64,000 nt of DNA from Monocercomonoides exilis (taxonomy: Eukaryota; Preaxostyla; Oxymonadida; Polymastigidae). The notes beneath the pieces are model-generated. The model made no database searches. It saw only the letters and a program-made list of their open reading frames with translations, and was not told where the DNA came from. The DNA lies in the NCBI GenBank assembly GCA_001643675.2, contig LSRY02000034.1, positions 682,001 through 746,000 on the forward strand. Direction: 5' to 3'. The position numbers and the translations under genes are program-made. Shown here piece by piece: positions 44,901 to 54,699 of this stretch. Position 1 is the stretch's first letter. The number at the start of each line of letters is the position of its first letter.

Positions 44901-46703
44901 TGTGCTCATATTGCTTTGGCCATAAACAGTAAAAGCGTTGATACCACATTCAAAACTATTCGTTTCGATTATCGTTCCTGAAGACACTTCCACATTGGGA
45001 ACCAAGTCTGGAATGAGTTGTGTGAGGCAACGGCTGATCGTGCTGCATGGATAAGATTTATCCAGCCCACATGCATATGAATCCATGGCATTTGGCTGCT
45101 TTTGTGCTGATGAGACAAATCTCACTCTTCCAAAATCGTTTCGGAGCCATTCGCTTTTGTCAACAATCTCTAAATAATCCAAGCTTACTCTGTTTGATGC
45201 TTGTCTGGTAGAATAACAGGTGGAATCAATGTTGTTTTTCGATGAGCCTTGAAGTGCAATGTCGTATCCTCCTTGTTCGCAAGAATTATTGTGGAAAAAA
45301 CAGTAGTAAAACAAAATTCCATCATTTTTCTCATTTATCCTTTGACAAGCTGCACCTCCTCCACTCTTGGAATAGCAATCACGAAACAAACAATTTGAAA
45401 TAACAACCTTGTCAATGCAGTCCCAATGCTCAACAGCACCTCCAGTGGATGAGGTTGTATGATTCACTTTGCAGTTTATAAAGAATGAATTAACAATACA
45501 TTGCTTTTGTTTTTTTGTCATCGTTGGACGAAGATCAATTGCTCCTCCATCATTTCCAGAGGAACAGTTTTGAAAAGAGCAATCATCGACAATTGGTTGA
45601 ACACATATGCTCTCTTCCATAATTCCTCCTCCTCCTGCATTTGTTGTTGCTGCAGCAGAACATTGAACGAATACAGAATGAAGGACAATGCTTTCCGCAA
45701 TATTCAAAGCATATATTCCACCACCTCTCGTTGAAGTGGCATTGCATCTTGTGAATGACGAATTTTCAACTTTCAGGATGGCATTTGAATTGTCGTGAAC
45801 ATAAAGAGCACCTCCTTGCGGTGCTGTGCAATCAGTCCATTCGCACAACGAAAATGATTGGCTATCAGTTATATTCATCTGTCCTTTTTTCTCAAGAGCA
45901 TTCATTTCTCTTTTTCCAAAGTTTATTGATGTGTTTCTGCAGATGAATTCTTCTGGCGAAAATGATCCATCTGAGATCCCTCCTTCAAACACATTCACAC
46001 ATGAATAAATGAGGCAGCCCTCCATTCCACTTCGAATGCAAAAATGCTCCATTTTATTATCACTGCTTTTGTCAGATTTCACAGACATGTTCCTGAATAC
46101 ACAATTAGTGACCTTCTCACTTTTGCTCTTTCCAGACAACAGGAAACATTCTGAAGAGGAAACAGCCAGATCTGTCATGATGGAATTTCTCAAATCCATA
46201 GAATTCGAATCATCAGATGAAAATACGAGGCTGGATGAATAAATATTCTTTTGAGGGATCAAACTCATGTTTGAAAGGATGATTGACCCACTTTGCAAAT
46301 GAAAAGGAGTTGTTGATTTTTGGAGTGAAATACACGATTCCATCACAACAATTGACTTATCTGTTATTTGCACACATGATGGAGAAGAATATTCAAATGC
46401 CAAATTTTTCAGTCCAACTGTAGAATTGTTGAATCCCAAAAATGCATTTATCACTGTAGATATTCCTGTCAGGCACTTTTTCACTCCTGGTGCATTTTGC
46501 TGTTCAAATGAAAGATTATCGTCTCCCTTTGATGGAAGTCGAGCATCACTTGCATTGCCTTGGCATGAAAAAGCATGATAATTAGAAATATCAATATTTG
46601 AGAGAATACCTTCGCTTTTCCATGTGGAACTTCCAGAAACACCTTGGATTTCAAACATGTTTGCAAGGAGCAAGCACGCCAAAAACCGCAAATGCATGTT
46701 CAT
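38931..46703 (-). CDS. Giant beta-helix surface receptor with C-terminal pseudokinase
   Basis: A 2,590-residue single-exon gene. The frame is open from a TTG at 46721, but ATG at 46703 directly precedes a signal peptide (LRFLACLLLANMFEIQGVSG). The ectodomain (about 30-2130) is a string of short beta-strand repeats with FxxCSxxxxGGxI-type motifs, as in polymorphic-outer-membrane-like and parallel beta-helix proteins. A Cys module CGx(5)PC recurs at about residues 548, 891, 1241 and 1624, roughly every 350 residues, marking large internal repeats. A TM span (about 2145-2172) and juxtamembrane basic helix follow. The cytoplasmic part (about 2320-2570) is kinase-like with RWKAPELL (APE motif), SFSIGMMLWECLTLQIPFGD and SARPTLSDLKREF. 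The catalytic-loop HRD is replaced (NLSPHIVLF) and no DFG is seen, so it is probably catalytically dead. Likely role: surface sensing or adhesion (inference). Confidence 0.88.
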   Translation of the reverse strand: MNMHLRFLACLLLANMFEIQGVSGSSTWKSEGILSNIDISNYHAFSCQGNASDARLPSKGDDNLSFEQQNAPGVKKCLTGISTVINAFLGFNNSTVGLKNLAFEYSSPSCVQITDKSIVVMESCISLQKSTTPFHLQSGSIILSNMSLIPQKNIYSSSLVFSSDDSNSMDLRNSIMTDLAVSSSECFLLSGKSKSEKVTNCVFRNMSVKSDKSSDNKMEHFCIRSGMEGCLIYSCVNVFEGGISDGSFSPEEFICRNTSINFGKREMNALEKKGQMNITDSQSFSLCEWTDCTAPQGGALYVHDNSNAILKVENSSFTRCNATSTRGGGIYALNIAESIVLHSVFVQCSAAATTNAGGGGIMEESICVQPIVDDCSFQNCSSGNDGGAIDLRPTMTKKQKQCIVNSFFINCKVNHTTSSTGGAVEHWDCIDKVVISNCLFRDCYSKSGGGAACQRINEKNDGILFYYCFFHNNSCEQGGYDIALQGSSKNNIDSTCYSTRQASNRVSLDYLEIVDKSEWLRNDFGRVRFVSSAQKQPNAMDSYACGLDKSYPCSTISRCLTQLIPDLVPNVEVSSGTIIETNSFECGINAFTVYGQSNMSTAIHTEFEASGLSLFSVSTGTLTARDFVVVHDSSHPNNRGSRLFEISGAGGMSISRLNISFGSGQSIETAFSTELINVQNGMFQMEHVNWAKTISTNSLFSLSSTNEISLALSECAFDGIERTTSGASVMSFSNDKVNMNLDSCSFLGCGSTTSTDGGSMMLCVGSENEVKVKGGSFDGCYCSATYGFGGGILLRLLNENPNFLISSSFGTNAAKWGKDIFVFSPNLEETTKSQKISCITASLDSFDKVRGYDKGNNSLAIPLCIYLFSTPEEIFVSNTKAYDHSHCGIVEFPCLTMKHSIKRQTETKKVTVSGMIMMSDELAFEEQKHEIRGNSDQSGWTVSDASSTINSAMITANVETELSKLIFSLPSSFSLHSTFISSSSQLTLSHCSLSLQDHSSELTFLFLSVESGTSAIDTFSASSIDLNGNPLISLCGSSTKTESMSIKWLNMTNCTFSEMERAAGSGGCVSIDNSNDENSNGEINIEECDFDRCSVFSDESGGGAIYAQLKGNTHLDIISCTFTGCSAPADEEKIGFGGGMALKLIDDDSSFVISSPIFDADKPNIAKYGNDLFVESSNLTKSITNTSLPFVSENLDDISLNSMRGFDGNDTTNAIPMVYFWFTLGSEVFIRNDGKDVCICGLSDYPCLSIDYSLDRFPEGNERNINIIGKGILKKCVDLSRISVKSDDEEMCFLECLSSLEGAEEAAMKISGITDFELIDFVVPSSFTGGVNYLMHVGSSEGLLTLKDCSFSKNEESREEEMINFGLIEADEGTVVFEFVAIQSLSFSQDIISVHSTTILNMKNLTMKNIELEGASGLCVAKSSGRGKNEAEQDIVIECSSFEEVTQNATDDIPIIRDEDIDEPLKMVIRNTTMKKCGGTRCRKGGGIFCALNEGGMFDCSFCTISECFCSSTGRGGWLFLECISAAEQPLNFVLSNITFRDNSALRGRDVYVRCHSIETQIVDEQFLLDFRTPYVKELAIWGCTTDSFVGEEDLLLRVGKYQSETIFVSAIADNHADSKQCGEFSKPCESMNEGVQHIIPSSYSQLLMSEETIINGESNALNVIIRSLEFPSSALVHMNSTIAGKNGSLLKTSEKVRIESVKFNFDQSFSYSGNSLIHEFSGQLSLLFVDFSSVGESNNNQPLDLNSTLLSVSKGILHVDNCSISMLSLKKPYFLLNGDEVSITNMKLEKIELTTDVFEIGQYGSAVLNGVSADGVKLSEGCVIAINDSSSSSISIGSSSFNNCSRNSEGASVFSSSSTSVQIVLSNCSCSDCNSLSSKGSVIEVRDAADVSMHMCEVEGILAKEWGSERNNDFGEICEWNGSLVHSANSSLVMKYITILNASSGGLSVSAGDVTVEKGEFLNNNPFIEKYPSLRRNIICSDSASLTISSLKGGDGVKDYSSLWILNDRCDLRGIAGERSSPFFIPKLEDVSVNENGSNVVVKFKGSLFVPCDLSFRVVYKTGDVELVETYPFEEDSFVSEAEVIGTIPSANISTIEDETEILVMILFGKPLAETSPQILKNRSESKVNGDERISEGGKEGKSSWALIIAVIFVVLFLIVLIVSVILAVRWRKAKNEAKDLREIVNDTVRKDPKLIEMTTMEMSPEEQWRRAEREAEKKNEEKIKKRVYAKSLGHSESSEHLLSESGSTEYILGRDSDKIPEWTLEKVDEKEEEEETRKRTPSPSISSTSTTDSDSTFVRGEDLCPTTSSMSNLVDAMACSSPHEKLIVDLRDSLFMLLHGRNKTKEMAIGTLQEREQTAAQILFWVANLALHSFDEMENGLSSLVNLSPHIVLFSEHMVICIVMHSDLLSDDSDSSSVSSSTVATSASDDDDEDSLPSLVFEDEGLFKKECLRWKAPELLINKNMDATKESVSFSIGMMLWECLTLQIPFGDYEAEVAGQKIVNGERTDMAAIGISSFCELIKLMVSEKQSARPTLSDLKREFIQKFPAGAVILTVSDAVTYQEGSREKSKEEQSGSLTSSEIMFISS

Positions 46704-47187
46704 TGTGTCAAGAGAACGCAATTTTGAGATTAATAATTAATGTTTTTTTGAAGGATCAAAATGGCCATAATTAATTATTTTTTCAATCCCTGATTGAAAA
46801 GAAAATAAATATTTGAGATTTCATTTTGATAATAATTCACAAAATATTTGATGAGGCCTTGGATTAATGCTGTTTCTTCATATATTCCGCTTCATGATCA
46901 GCATCTGGCAATATCTGAAACAAGATAATTAAAAAATATAATTGACATAAAATCAGAAGTTGAAAGAGAAAAGCATAAGTCCAATTGAAGCACTGAATGA
47001 GCACACCATTTAATCTCATTGAATCAAAGCCAAGGACATATTGAAAAAAGAAAATAGTTTTCACAAAAGTCCCACAAATCTGGCTAATGAATAAAAAATT
47101 AAGAAATACAAAATAATTCATCTCTTGATTCATTCAAATGATGAGCACTTCTTCACCCCATGCTCTGTTCTTCCCTGAAAACAAAAG
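46704..47187. other. Upstream region of pseudokinase receptor; possible exon remnant
   Basis: The promoter side of the receptor gene. A minus-strand frame at 46864-47133 has hydrophobic segments and ends PDADHEAEYMKKQH after an acceptor-like TTGTTTCAG. It could be the last exons of a decayed multi-pass membrane transporter, but no upstream exons were found, so it is not called as a gene. Confidence 0.35.
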
Positions 47188-49770
47188 ATGAAAATCTTTG
47201 TGCAACAATTTGGTTTTTTGCAGAATGAAGGCCCATCAAACAATCCCTTTCTTCCTCTCTTCCTTTCCTCAATTTCTTCTTCTTCTCTCTCTTCTTTCCC
47301 TTCAGTTCCAATCTTCTCCCCACCTTTTTTGTTATTTTTTTCTTATTTATTTCTGCTTTTCCTCACTCAACCGACGCATCTTTGCTGAATTACACTTTGT
47401 TTTCTCTCCTTACTCTGTACCCTTCACTCAATCTTTCCGCTCTTAACGCTTCTTGTTCTTCCTCTTCATTCTCTTCTCAAGAAAACCTCAGATCAAGATG
47501 ATGCCACTCGATTTTCAAACAGGCAGTTTGCCTTCACAAAATTCAGGTTGATTCACAATCAGAACAGAAACACCACATGTGAAACGCATCGGCTGGTACT
47601 GAATCGAAAACTGGCTTTCAAGGCATTCAAAGATGATGGTTGTATTTTTTTGTTAACCTCACTTCATGAGGTGAGTGAGGAGCATTTTCAGCTGGAGCTC
47701 AAAGCAAGCCAAATACATGTAAGTTATTCACAATGGACTTGGTCGCAGCGCATGGGGTCTGCTGTGTTTTGATGCAAGCACAGACATCTATTCCGCTCTT
47801 GGCAATCATTTTGCTTGGAATGGTCAAAGCGAGCTGGCTGATAAACGCTTCATCTCATCTTCTGTTCATCTGAGTGGCTGTACCACACTGGTTGAAATAA
47901 CCAGTCATGCAAAAATTCAAGTGAAAGAACAATCATTTAACACAAATAAAAGAAATGTTTGCACAAACAAATACAATGCCTTTTCTTGATAATCGAATGA
48001 TTTTTTTATCCAGAAAGGGACAAATGCTCAAGTCTAGAAATAATATCATGGAAAACGAAAATCAAACCCCTTGCAACCTTCTATGTGGAGAGGAATATAA
48101 ACATCAATGCGAAAAACTGGGAAAAAATGCATTTTTTGTTTTCAACTCACAGGAAACATCTGAGCTTGATTCCAATTTGATTCTGAATATTCCATTCTTC
48201 CCACGCCATGTATCTGGCCTTATCGAAATCCCTTCTCTGTTCTCAACCAATCATTTTTCAAACATGTTTTATTGTTATCTTTAAATAAATTCTTGTTTCA
48301 GAGGCTGAGAATAAATGTGCAAATTCAATTGTGGCTTCAACGCTTCCTTGCTCACAAAACCGTGAAATATCTGTTTGGTCACCTTTCACATTTTATCAAG
48401 GGCATTCGAATGAATTTTTGTTTCATTTGGTTTTGATATTTTTTCACTCTTTGACGAAAGCCTGATCATCAGCCATACTGGATTGAGCGATTGAATGAAA
48501 ACAATCAATTAAGCAATGAGATGAAGAAGTTTTGGTTGCTTATCAAAAAAATAGATATTGTGAAACCTTCTGCACTTTATCTGCCATTGTTTTGCGGATT
48601 GCCCGCTAGAATTCCTTTCTCTCTGACTGTTTTTCAGGCATTTGTAATTTTCCCCATTTTGTTTGAAGAATGGAAATTGTCTGATTATCCCCAAAGTTCT
48701 GCTGCAAAATCACTGTCATTTGTGATAATTTCCCATCAGTTTCAGTTTGAGAGCATTGAGTGATGACACATGGGAGTTCTTTTCATCACGAGTGTTTTCA
48801 ATGTTTTCGAATTTGAATGTTTCACATGAAAGGAGCATATGTGGAATGAGTGAAGTAGTGTATGTATTTTTCATGATATTTTTATAGATTGATATTTTGA
48901 TATTTTGATGATTATCGAATTTTTTTTCTGAAAAAAAACTTCATTCAGGGAGATTGCAAGCAGGCTTCAGGAGGAAAACATGTGATGATTTTTGGGGGTG
49001 GAACAACTTAGCTGGGGTGAGCAAGGCATCATCAGTGGAGTTTCAATTTTGACAATTCAGCTCATCATTGACTGAATTTTTGATAAACTCGGAAAATAAG
49101 TTTGAAGCTTCTTCGGGCTTTTTTCCAGAGCAGTTGGCAGCACCATCGGCTTTTTCAGCGATTTGTGTTTCAGCTGGAGCGAGCATTCTTCATTGAACTT
49201 TCAGTGTTGAATTTCCCAGTCATATTTGAAGCAATAAATTGCAGTTTCATTGTCTGGCAAGTTGGCAGCGGCCATTGCAGAGTTCCGAGTGAGTGAAGAA
49301 ACTCACATAACAGGTGCTGTCGCTGCGAACAATTCCTCAGCAAAAAGTTGCCAATTCCAATTGTTTGCACCTCTTTCTGCACATTCGCATTTCATCAGAA
49401 AGACATTTATCCCAGTTCGTTCATTCGCAGCTGCCAATGACTGTTCTTTGTGAATCAACCTAAGCAAGCATTTTAGCTGAAACAGAAGAGCAGCATCAAG
49501 GAAATGAATGAAAGCGGGGCGAAATTAAATTTGAAGAACAGGAAGAGAAGATATTTGAGAAAACACAACTTTTTTGTTGAAGAAGCTGTGATGTGCTGTG
49601 TAATTGCAAATGGGGGAGAACAATGGAGGGAAAACCCAAAATAACCTGGAAGCATTGCGGATGCAGCCTTTCAGAAAGCCAGAAAATCAATCAGCAGTTG
49701 CTATTGACAGAAATGCTGATGTTGTCTGGGTGAAGAAAATGAGTGATTCACAACATTCACTTGCGTTGCA
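47188..49770 (+). pseudogene. Decayed coding relic, plus strand
   Basis: Several plus-strand pieces have more codon-like composition than the flanks: about 47380-47760, 48300-48770 (for example KKFWLLIKKIDIVKPSALYL then PLFCGLPARIPFSL) and 49120-49450. They lie in different frames with stops between. They probably derive from one large gene, perhaps the same one whose 3' part is at 51470-52660. The family is not recognised. MITE copy 2 lies just downstream, at 49784-50275. Confidence 0.4.
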
Positions 49771-49783
49771 AAGTATTTTTTTT

Positions 49784-50275
49784 GGCAAATGGGTATGATA
49801 CGACCAGTGAAAAATTCATATCATAACGATTTCTTTTTCATATTCCTACCAGATGAATCATAGTTCAATGAAGATATAGTCAATTTTTATCATCAATTTC
49901 TTCAAAGAAAGAAATTTATAATTTTTTCAATTTATGAATTGTGATAAAAAATTATCTTCGTATAAAAGCCCTAAAATTTTTATAAATGAAGTTAAAATGA
50001 AATTCCTTTTAGGGTTAACCCTAATTCATTGAATTCTCTTGTGAAAATTAGTTAATAGGGTTAATAATCCCTAACAGAAAATATGATTAAATAATATGAT
50101 GGGCTTGATCAAAGATTTTCATATCTTTGAGATTTATTTCGTTGGTAGATAATTTAACTTTTGTAAAGAATTTTCAAACTGACCTTCATTGATGAGTTCG
50201 TAAAGCTCTATTTCAATACAGTTTTTGATATTTTCAAGAAAAAAATCATTACTGGCCGAATAATCCCCTTTTGTC
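49784..50275. mobile_element. MITE copy 2 (492 bp), inverted relative to copy 1
   Basis: Its left end GGCAAATGGGTATGATACGA corresponds to the right end of copy 1, and its right end (reverse complement GACAAAAGGGGATTATTCGG) to the left end of copy 1. Similarity extends over the whole 492 bp. The flanks are eight T on each side (49776-49783 and 50276-50283), consistent with an 8-bp duplication, although in a T run this is weak evidence. The central palindrome TTAGGGTTAACCCTAA lies at 50009-50024. Confidence 0.85.
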
Positions 50276-50283
50276 TTTTTTTT

Positions 50284-50737
50284 TTATGGATGAGAGTCTG
50301 TCTTGTGAAGAATTGAAGGGATCAGATATATTGAAAGCGATGTCAGTTTTTTATTGCCTCAGCCAAAAAAAATATTCATGAGCAAAGGAACGAGCTGCAT
50401 CAAAGAAGAAAATATAAGTCTTCATCACTGTTTTTTTTTAGAAAATTGAAAACCCTTTGTGTGTTTTGGGGAATATGAGATTCAATTTCATTCTAAGGAA
50501 AGTTAATTTTTAGAAAACGTACAAAGAATATGATTTTATTTAGGAGATGACAAGATTATGAAAAGGAAAAAACTGTAAAGTATTCGTGATAAATTCTGGT
50601 TGAATTGAATGTTTACAAGAAAACGGAATTATTTGTTTTTGAGCCTTTTTTTGAATTTTCCAATCTGTTTTTGTATTTGTGTTCTCAAGCAAAATTACAA
50701 TTACCATCAACAGTTTCCTTTTTTCAATCATTTTCTG

Positions 50738-50800
<63 letters not shown>

Positions 50801-51469
50801 CGAGAAAACTGTTCAAAATTTCTTCTCCATTCAATTTTCACTTGCAATTCATATTCAGTTCGTAGCACTTCAAGAATCATGTGAATTTAAATATTTCCGA
50901 TTTATCAATCTCAAAAACAAAAAACTTGATGACTTCTTAATGGGAGTCATCTCTTGACTACCAAATCTCTTCCATTTATCTCAACTTGTTTTCATTGCCT
51001 GTGTAACAAAAAAATTGCTTGCTTGTCTGAAATTTTTGTCAAATTGAAAATAACACAAAAACATCAAATGTCGTTCACAATTTCACGAAGGAAAAAAGAA
51101 ACATACTAATTACTTCTTAGCTTTTACTTGACAATAAACAGAGAAAGAAAAACCATTGTGAATTCTAAAGATTCTCTGAATAACATCAGGAATAATAATC
51201 TTTTGTATAATTTGAACGAACCAACAATTAAACAAATTGAGTTTATGTTTGGCAAGTTCTAATGAATCTTGCCCAAATTTGTATTGTTTTTCATTGTTGA
51301 AAAAGAGTCTAATAAAAGAAAAAAGAAAGACAAGAAAGTAAAACTAATAAAATTATAACATTTCTCATCTTTCGAAAAGATGATTCAAGAAAAAATATGA
51401 ATAAAGCGGAAAAGTTGAATTTTTTTTATTTTTCATTTTTCCCACAAAATAAGATTTTCCTGTTATATT
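50284..51469. other. AT-rich region with 62-T homopolymer
   Basis: No supported gene. An uninterrupted run of 62 T lies at 50739-50800. Open frames through it (poly-Phe) are artefacts. The run could be the tail of a retroposed sequence on the minus strand, but no body was recognised. Confidence 0.6.
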
Positions 51470-52660
51470 CTTCTGATTTTCTCAATCCATGCAAATTCTT
51501 CTCTGAAACAGATGTCTGTCTCCTTCTTCGCTTCGACTGTCCAAACACGAAGAGAAGACAGAAGATGCATTGGCAGAGGATGAACAGTCTTCATCATCAT
51601 TTTCATCAGCAACTGCGATTGATTCTTTTGAAGCATCTGCACCAATCACATCACAAACTTCTTTTGTTGCATTGCAAAACATCGAGAGCTGTCTACTGAT
51701 TGAAGCGCTTGAAACAAGTTGCTTCCATGCTCTGTGCTGATTTCCATATCAGCTGCTGCTGCTTCTGTTGCCTCGCGCACCGCTGAAGCTGAAGCGCTGG
51801 TTGTTGTCACTCAATGTGCTATCCTGTGAACAATGCGGTGCTTTCAGCGATTCTTTCAGTTCCTCTGGCAGAGCATCTTCCTTCGCTTGCTTCATTGGCT
51901 GACACCAAATCGATTAAAAAAAAATAAGCTAATCTTGACAGTGTCTGATGTGAGTGTGTTCCCATCTGCCAATCATCTGCTTCGTCTGTCGCATTCGCCA
52001 TCACCATTCATTCAGCTGAAGTGGCAGCGGCAGCAGTCGAGGCGTGTGTGGTTATGAAGCTATTCAAAAAGGATATCAAAATGTTTTGTTTTGTGAACTG
52101 TTGGGAATGTTGTGGAATGAGCTGAGCGAGATGGGAATAAGGATTAACGAAGAGGTTCTTTCACAAAAGCGATTAAACTTGTTGTGTTGGATGAAAGAAG
52201 AAGAAGAAGAAGAGGAAGAGGAAGAGGAAGAGGAAGAGGAAGAGGAAGAGGAAGATGAAGATGAAGAAGATGTAATATTAGAAGAAGAAGAAGACGAAGA
52301 GGAAGGAGTAGCAAATGAAGAATTAACGCCAAAATTTGGGGAGGAGGAGGAAGAAGTGGACAAAGGAAGAGGAATAGAGAGAGGGTTATCAGAAGAACCA
52401 GATGCAGATGAGGCAGTAGATAGAGCATTCATTGAAGATACATTCATTTGGGTGGAATCAGATGAAAGAGAAGAAGAAGAAGAAGGATTAAAAGAAGAAG
52501 AAGAAATGGAAGAAGAAGGATTATTAGAGGAGGAGGAAGAAGATGAGGAGGAAGAAGAGGAAGAAGAAGAAATAGAAGAAGAAGAAGAAGAACAAGAAGA
52601 ATGACGCTTGTCTAAGTTCTGTCTGTTGAATGGAGGAATCACAAGAGTCAGAGGAGGACG
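51470..52660 (+). pseudogene. Relic paralogous to 56360-57780
   Basis: Plus-strand fragments match the other relic in order: a Ser/Ala-rich stretch with SSSFSSATAIDSFEAS-like sequence, then AILSVPLAEHLPSLASLAD (compare MLSVSLVRPLPSLAASVG), then QQSRRVW, then LWNELSEMGIRINEEVL (compare IMEKGLSEAGLRMEDVI), ending in a long Glu-rich tail to 52604. Frames change and stops intervene in the first half. The last 186 codons (52044-52604) are open and could still be transcribed. Protein family not recognised. Confidence 0.5.
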
Positions 52661-52719
52661 AGGCTTTCGAATAGGTTTTGTTGAAGAAGAAGAAGAAGAT
52701 TGAGAAGAATGAGGAGGAA

Positions 52720-52965
52720 GAAGAAGAGAAGGAGGAGGAGGAGGAGGAGGAGGAGGAGGAGGAGGAGGAGGAGGAGGAGGAGGAGGAGGAGGAGGAGGAG
52801 GAGGGAGGAGGAGGAGGAGGAGGAGGAGGAGGAGGAGGAGGAGGAGGAGGGAGGAGGAGGAGGAGGAGGAGGAGGAGGAGGAGGAGGAGGAGGAGGAGGA
52901 GGAGGAGGAGGAGGAGGAGGAGAAGAAGAAGAAGAAGAAGAAGAAGAAGAAGAAGAAGAAGAATT
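52720..52965. repeat. (GGA)n / (GAA)n polypurine microsatellite
   Basis: About 245 bp of almost pure GGA/GAG triplets, with two phase shifts (GAGGGAGG near 52801 and 52849) and a GAA end. All purine on the plus strand. Poly-Glu, poly-Arg, poly-Gly, poly-Ser and poly-Pro frames through it are artefacts of the repeat. Confidence 0.95.
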
Positions 52966-53378
52966 TCTTTGAAATCCTGCTATTTGCTTAGTATCTTCTT
53001 CATTTCCTCTTCCTCTTCCTTCGTTTTCTTCTTCTTCTTTGATCACCTTCGGAACAGGAATATTCTTCAAAACTTCCTTTGGAAGAGAAAAAATTCGTGT
53101 TGGAAGACGAAATTGGCGAGAAGAAGAAGGAGAAAGAGAAAGAGAAGAAGAAGAAGGAAAAGAAGAAGAAAAATGAATTGGAATTGACCTTATTTATGAA
53201 AAAGACTCTTTTCAGCTTGTTATCAATTTCCTCCTTTCTTCTTCTTCGTCTTCTTCGCCTTCCTCGCCTTCCTCCTCCTTTTCTTCTTCCCCTTCTTCCC
53301 CTTCTTCTGTTTCCTTTCGTTCTCTGATTGAACAAATGCAATTTCTGAAAAGTCAGAAATAGAAAAAGCTCTTTTGAT

Positions 53379-54694
53379 TTAAACGAATAAGAAGTAATCT
53401 GAAATATCTAATGATATATCACCATAATAATAATAGTAAATAATTACAAAAATTTCATGAAAGCTTGGGATAATATCAGCATATCCTTCTTCTTCCATCC
53501 TTTTGATTATCATAATTTTTGTTGCTTTTCGTTCCTCTTCCTCCATTTCATTTTTCTTCTTTTTATTCAATATCGTTAAAATTCTCCTTAAGAACTGCAA
53601 ATGATACAACATTCTATAATCTTCCAAAGTATATTGCTGAATCTCCTCCAAAATAGCATCAACAGCTCCTCCTTTCAGCAAGTAATTAATTTTCACAGCT
53701 TCTGTTTCTGCTGCGCCTTTTAATAAGCTAATGCTCCAGACGCAAAATATTCTGTTGATAATCCTTGATGCTCGAAGCACTTTCACAATGCTGCTGATAA
53801 GTCCAGTAAGTTCTTCATTCTGCAATTTGCTTTTGTTAAAATAATAATCCAATGTTTGGATCCATCTCTTTATGATTTTTTCTTCTATCGTTTCTTTATC
53901 TCTTAACTCTCCTTTTTTTTTCTTCCAATAAAGAATTCTTGTAAGCTCTTCCAGTTCTCTTGTTGCCTCTCCCACAAAATGCAGCTCATTCACAATAACA
54001 CCTTCCAAGCTTATATCGTTGTAAAATCTGAAAATCAAAAACTGCCAAGCAGACTGATAGGCAAGTCGCGACAGATTGAGATGTGACTGGCGATATTCAA
54101 TGATTTCTTTGATTTCGTTCAAGAAAATTTCTTTTTTAATTTTCTAATCAAAAAACAAGAAAAAAAAGCAAAAATATCAAAAATGAAATCGAAAAACTCA
54201 CACAATTAATCCTGTATTATTCAAAGCCAGTAAAGCCATTTCCCTTTCTTTTTGAGCTTCCTCGTTTTCCTCTTTGTTCAATGCAACTTTCAGAAGGCAA
54301 CACACGCAAATTGAAAGTAATTCTGAAAATTTTCCTTCTCTTAGCAAAAGACAGCATTCACAAAGATCTGCCAGTAACTTTTCGTTCTTTTCTTCATTTT
54401 TCTCATCTTCATCAACAATCATCTTCTCAAATCTTCCACATAACAAGGAATCATAAAAATCACAACTCCACAAGTTTAAAAGAACTTTACAATATCCAAC
54501 ATGCTTTAACAACAAAATTGCACAATCCAATGACAATATCTTTTCTTCAATCATTTTAGATATTTTATTGAAAATTCTTGTTGCGAAAAACGATTTGTGT
54601 TCTTCTTCATTCATTTCTTCCATCAATCCATTCATTTCAAGGATTTTCAGTCTTTGCTCATCCTCATTGCAATGCACCAGATCAGAAAGCAAAT
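53379..54694 (-). CDS. Helical-repeat protein, family member 1 (5' exon not found)
   Basis: Visible exons: complement(53379..54143, 54204..54694), joined by a 60-bp phase-0 intron (donor GTGTGAG, acceptor GATTAG), giving at least 417 residues. The upstream exon edge is a good acceptor (TTTTTTCAG at 54695) in a phase that needs one base from a further 5' exon. The apparent TTG start is therefore not real, and the true start lies upstream at an unknown place. The protein is Leu/Glu/Lys-rich and almost all helical, with landmark VIVNELHFVGEATRELEELT and a second block ending in FFLRRIL-type helices. It resembles armadillo-like helical repeats, but no family is recognised. About 56% of residues look shared with member 2 in the aligned central blocks (by-eye impression). 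Expected cytosolic; no TM or signal. Confidence 0.65.
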
Positions 54695-54699
54695 CTGAA

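Noticed and set aside
52076-53187. Poly-Ser, poly-Pro, poly-Gly, poly-Arg and poly-Leu frames around the GGA tract
   Set aside because: Every frame of a trinucleotide repeat is open; there is no non-repetitive coding evidence.
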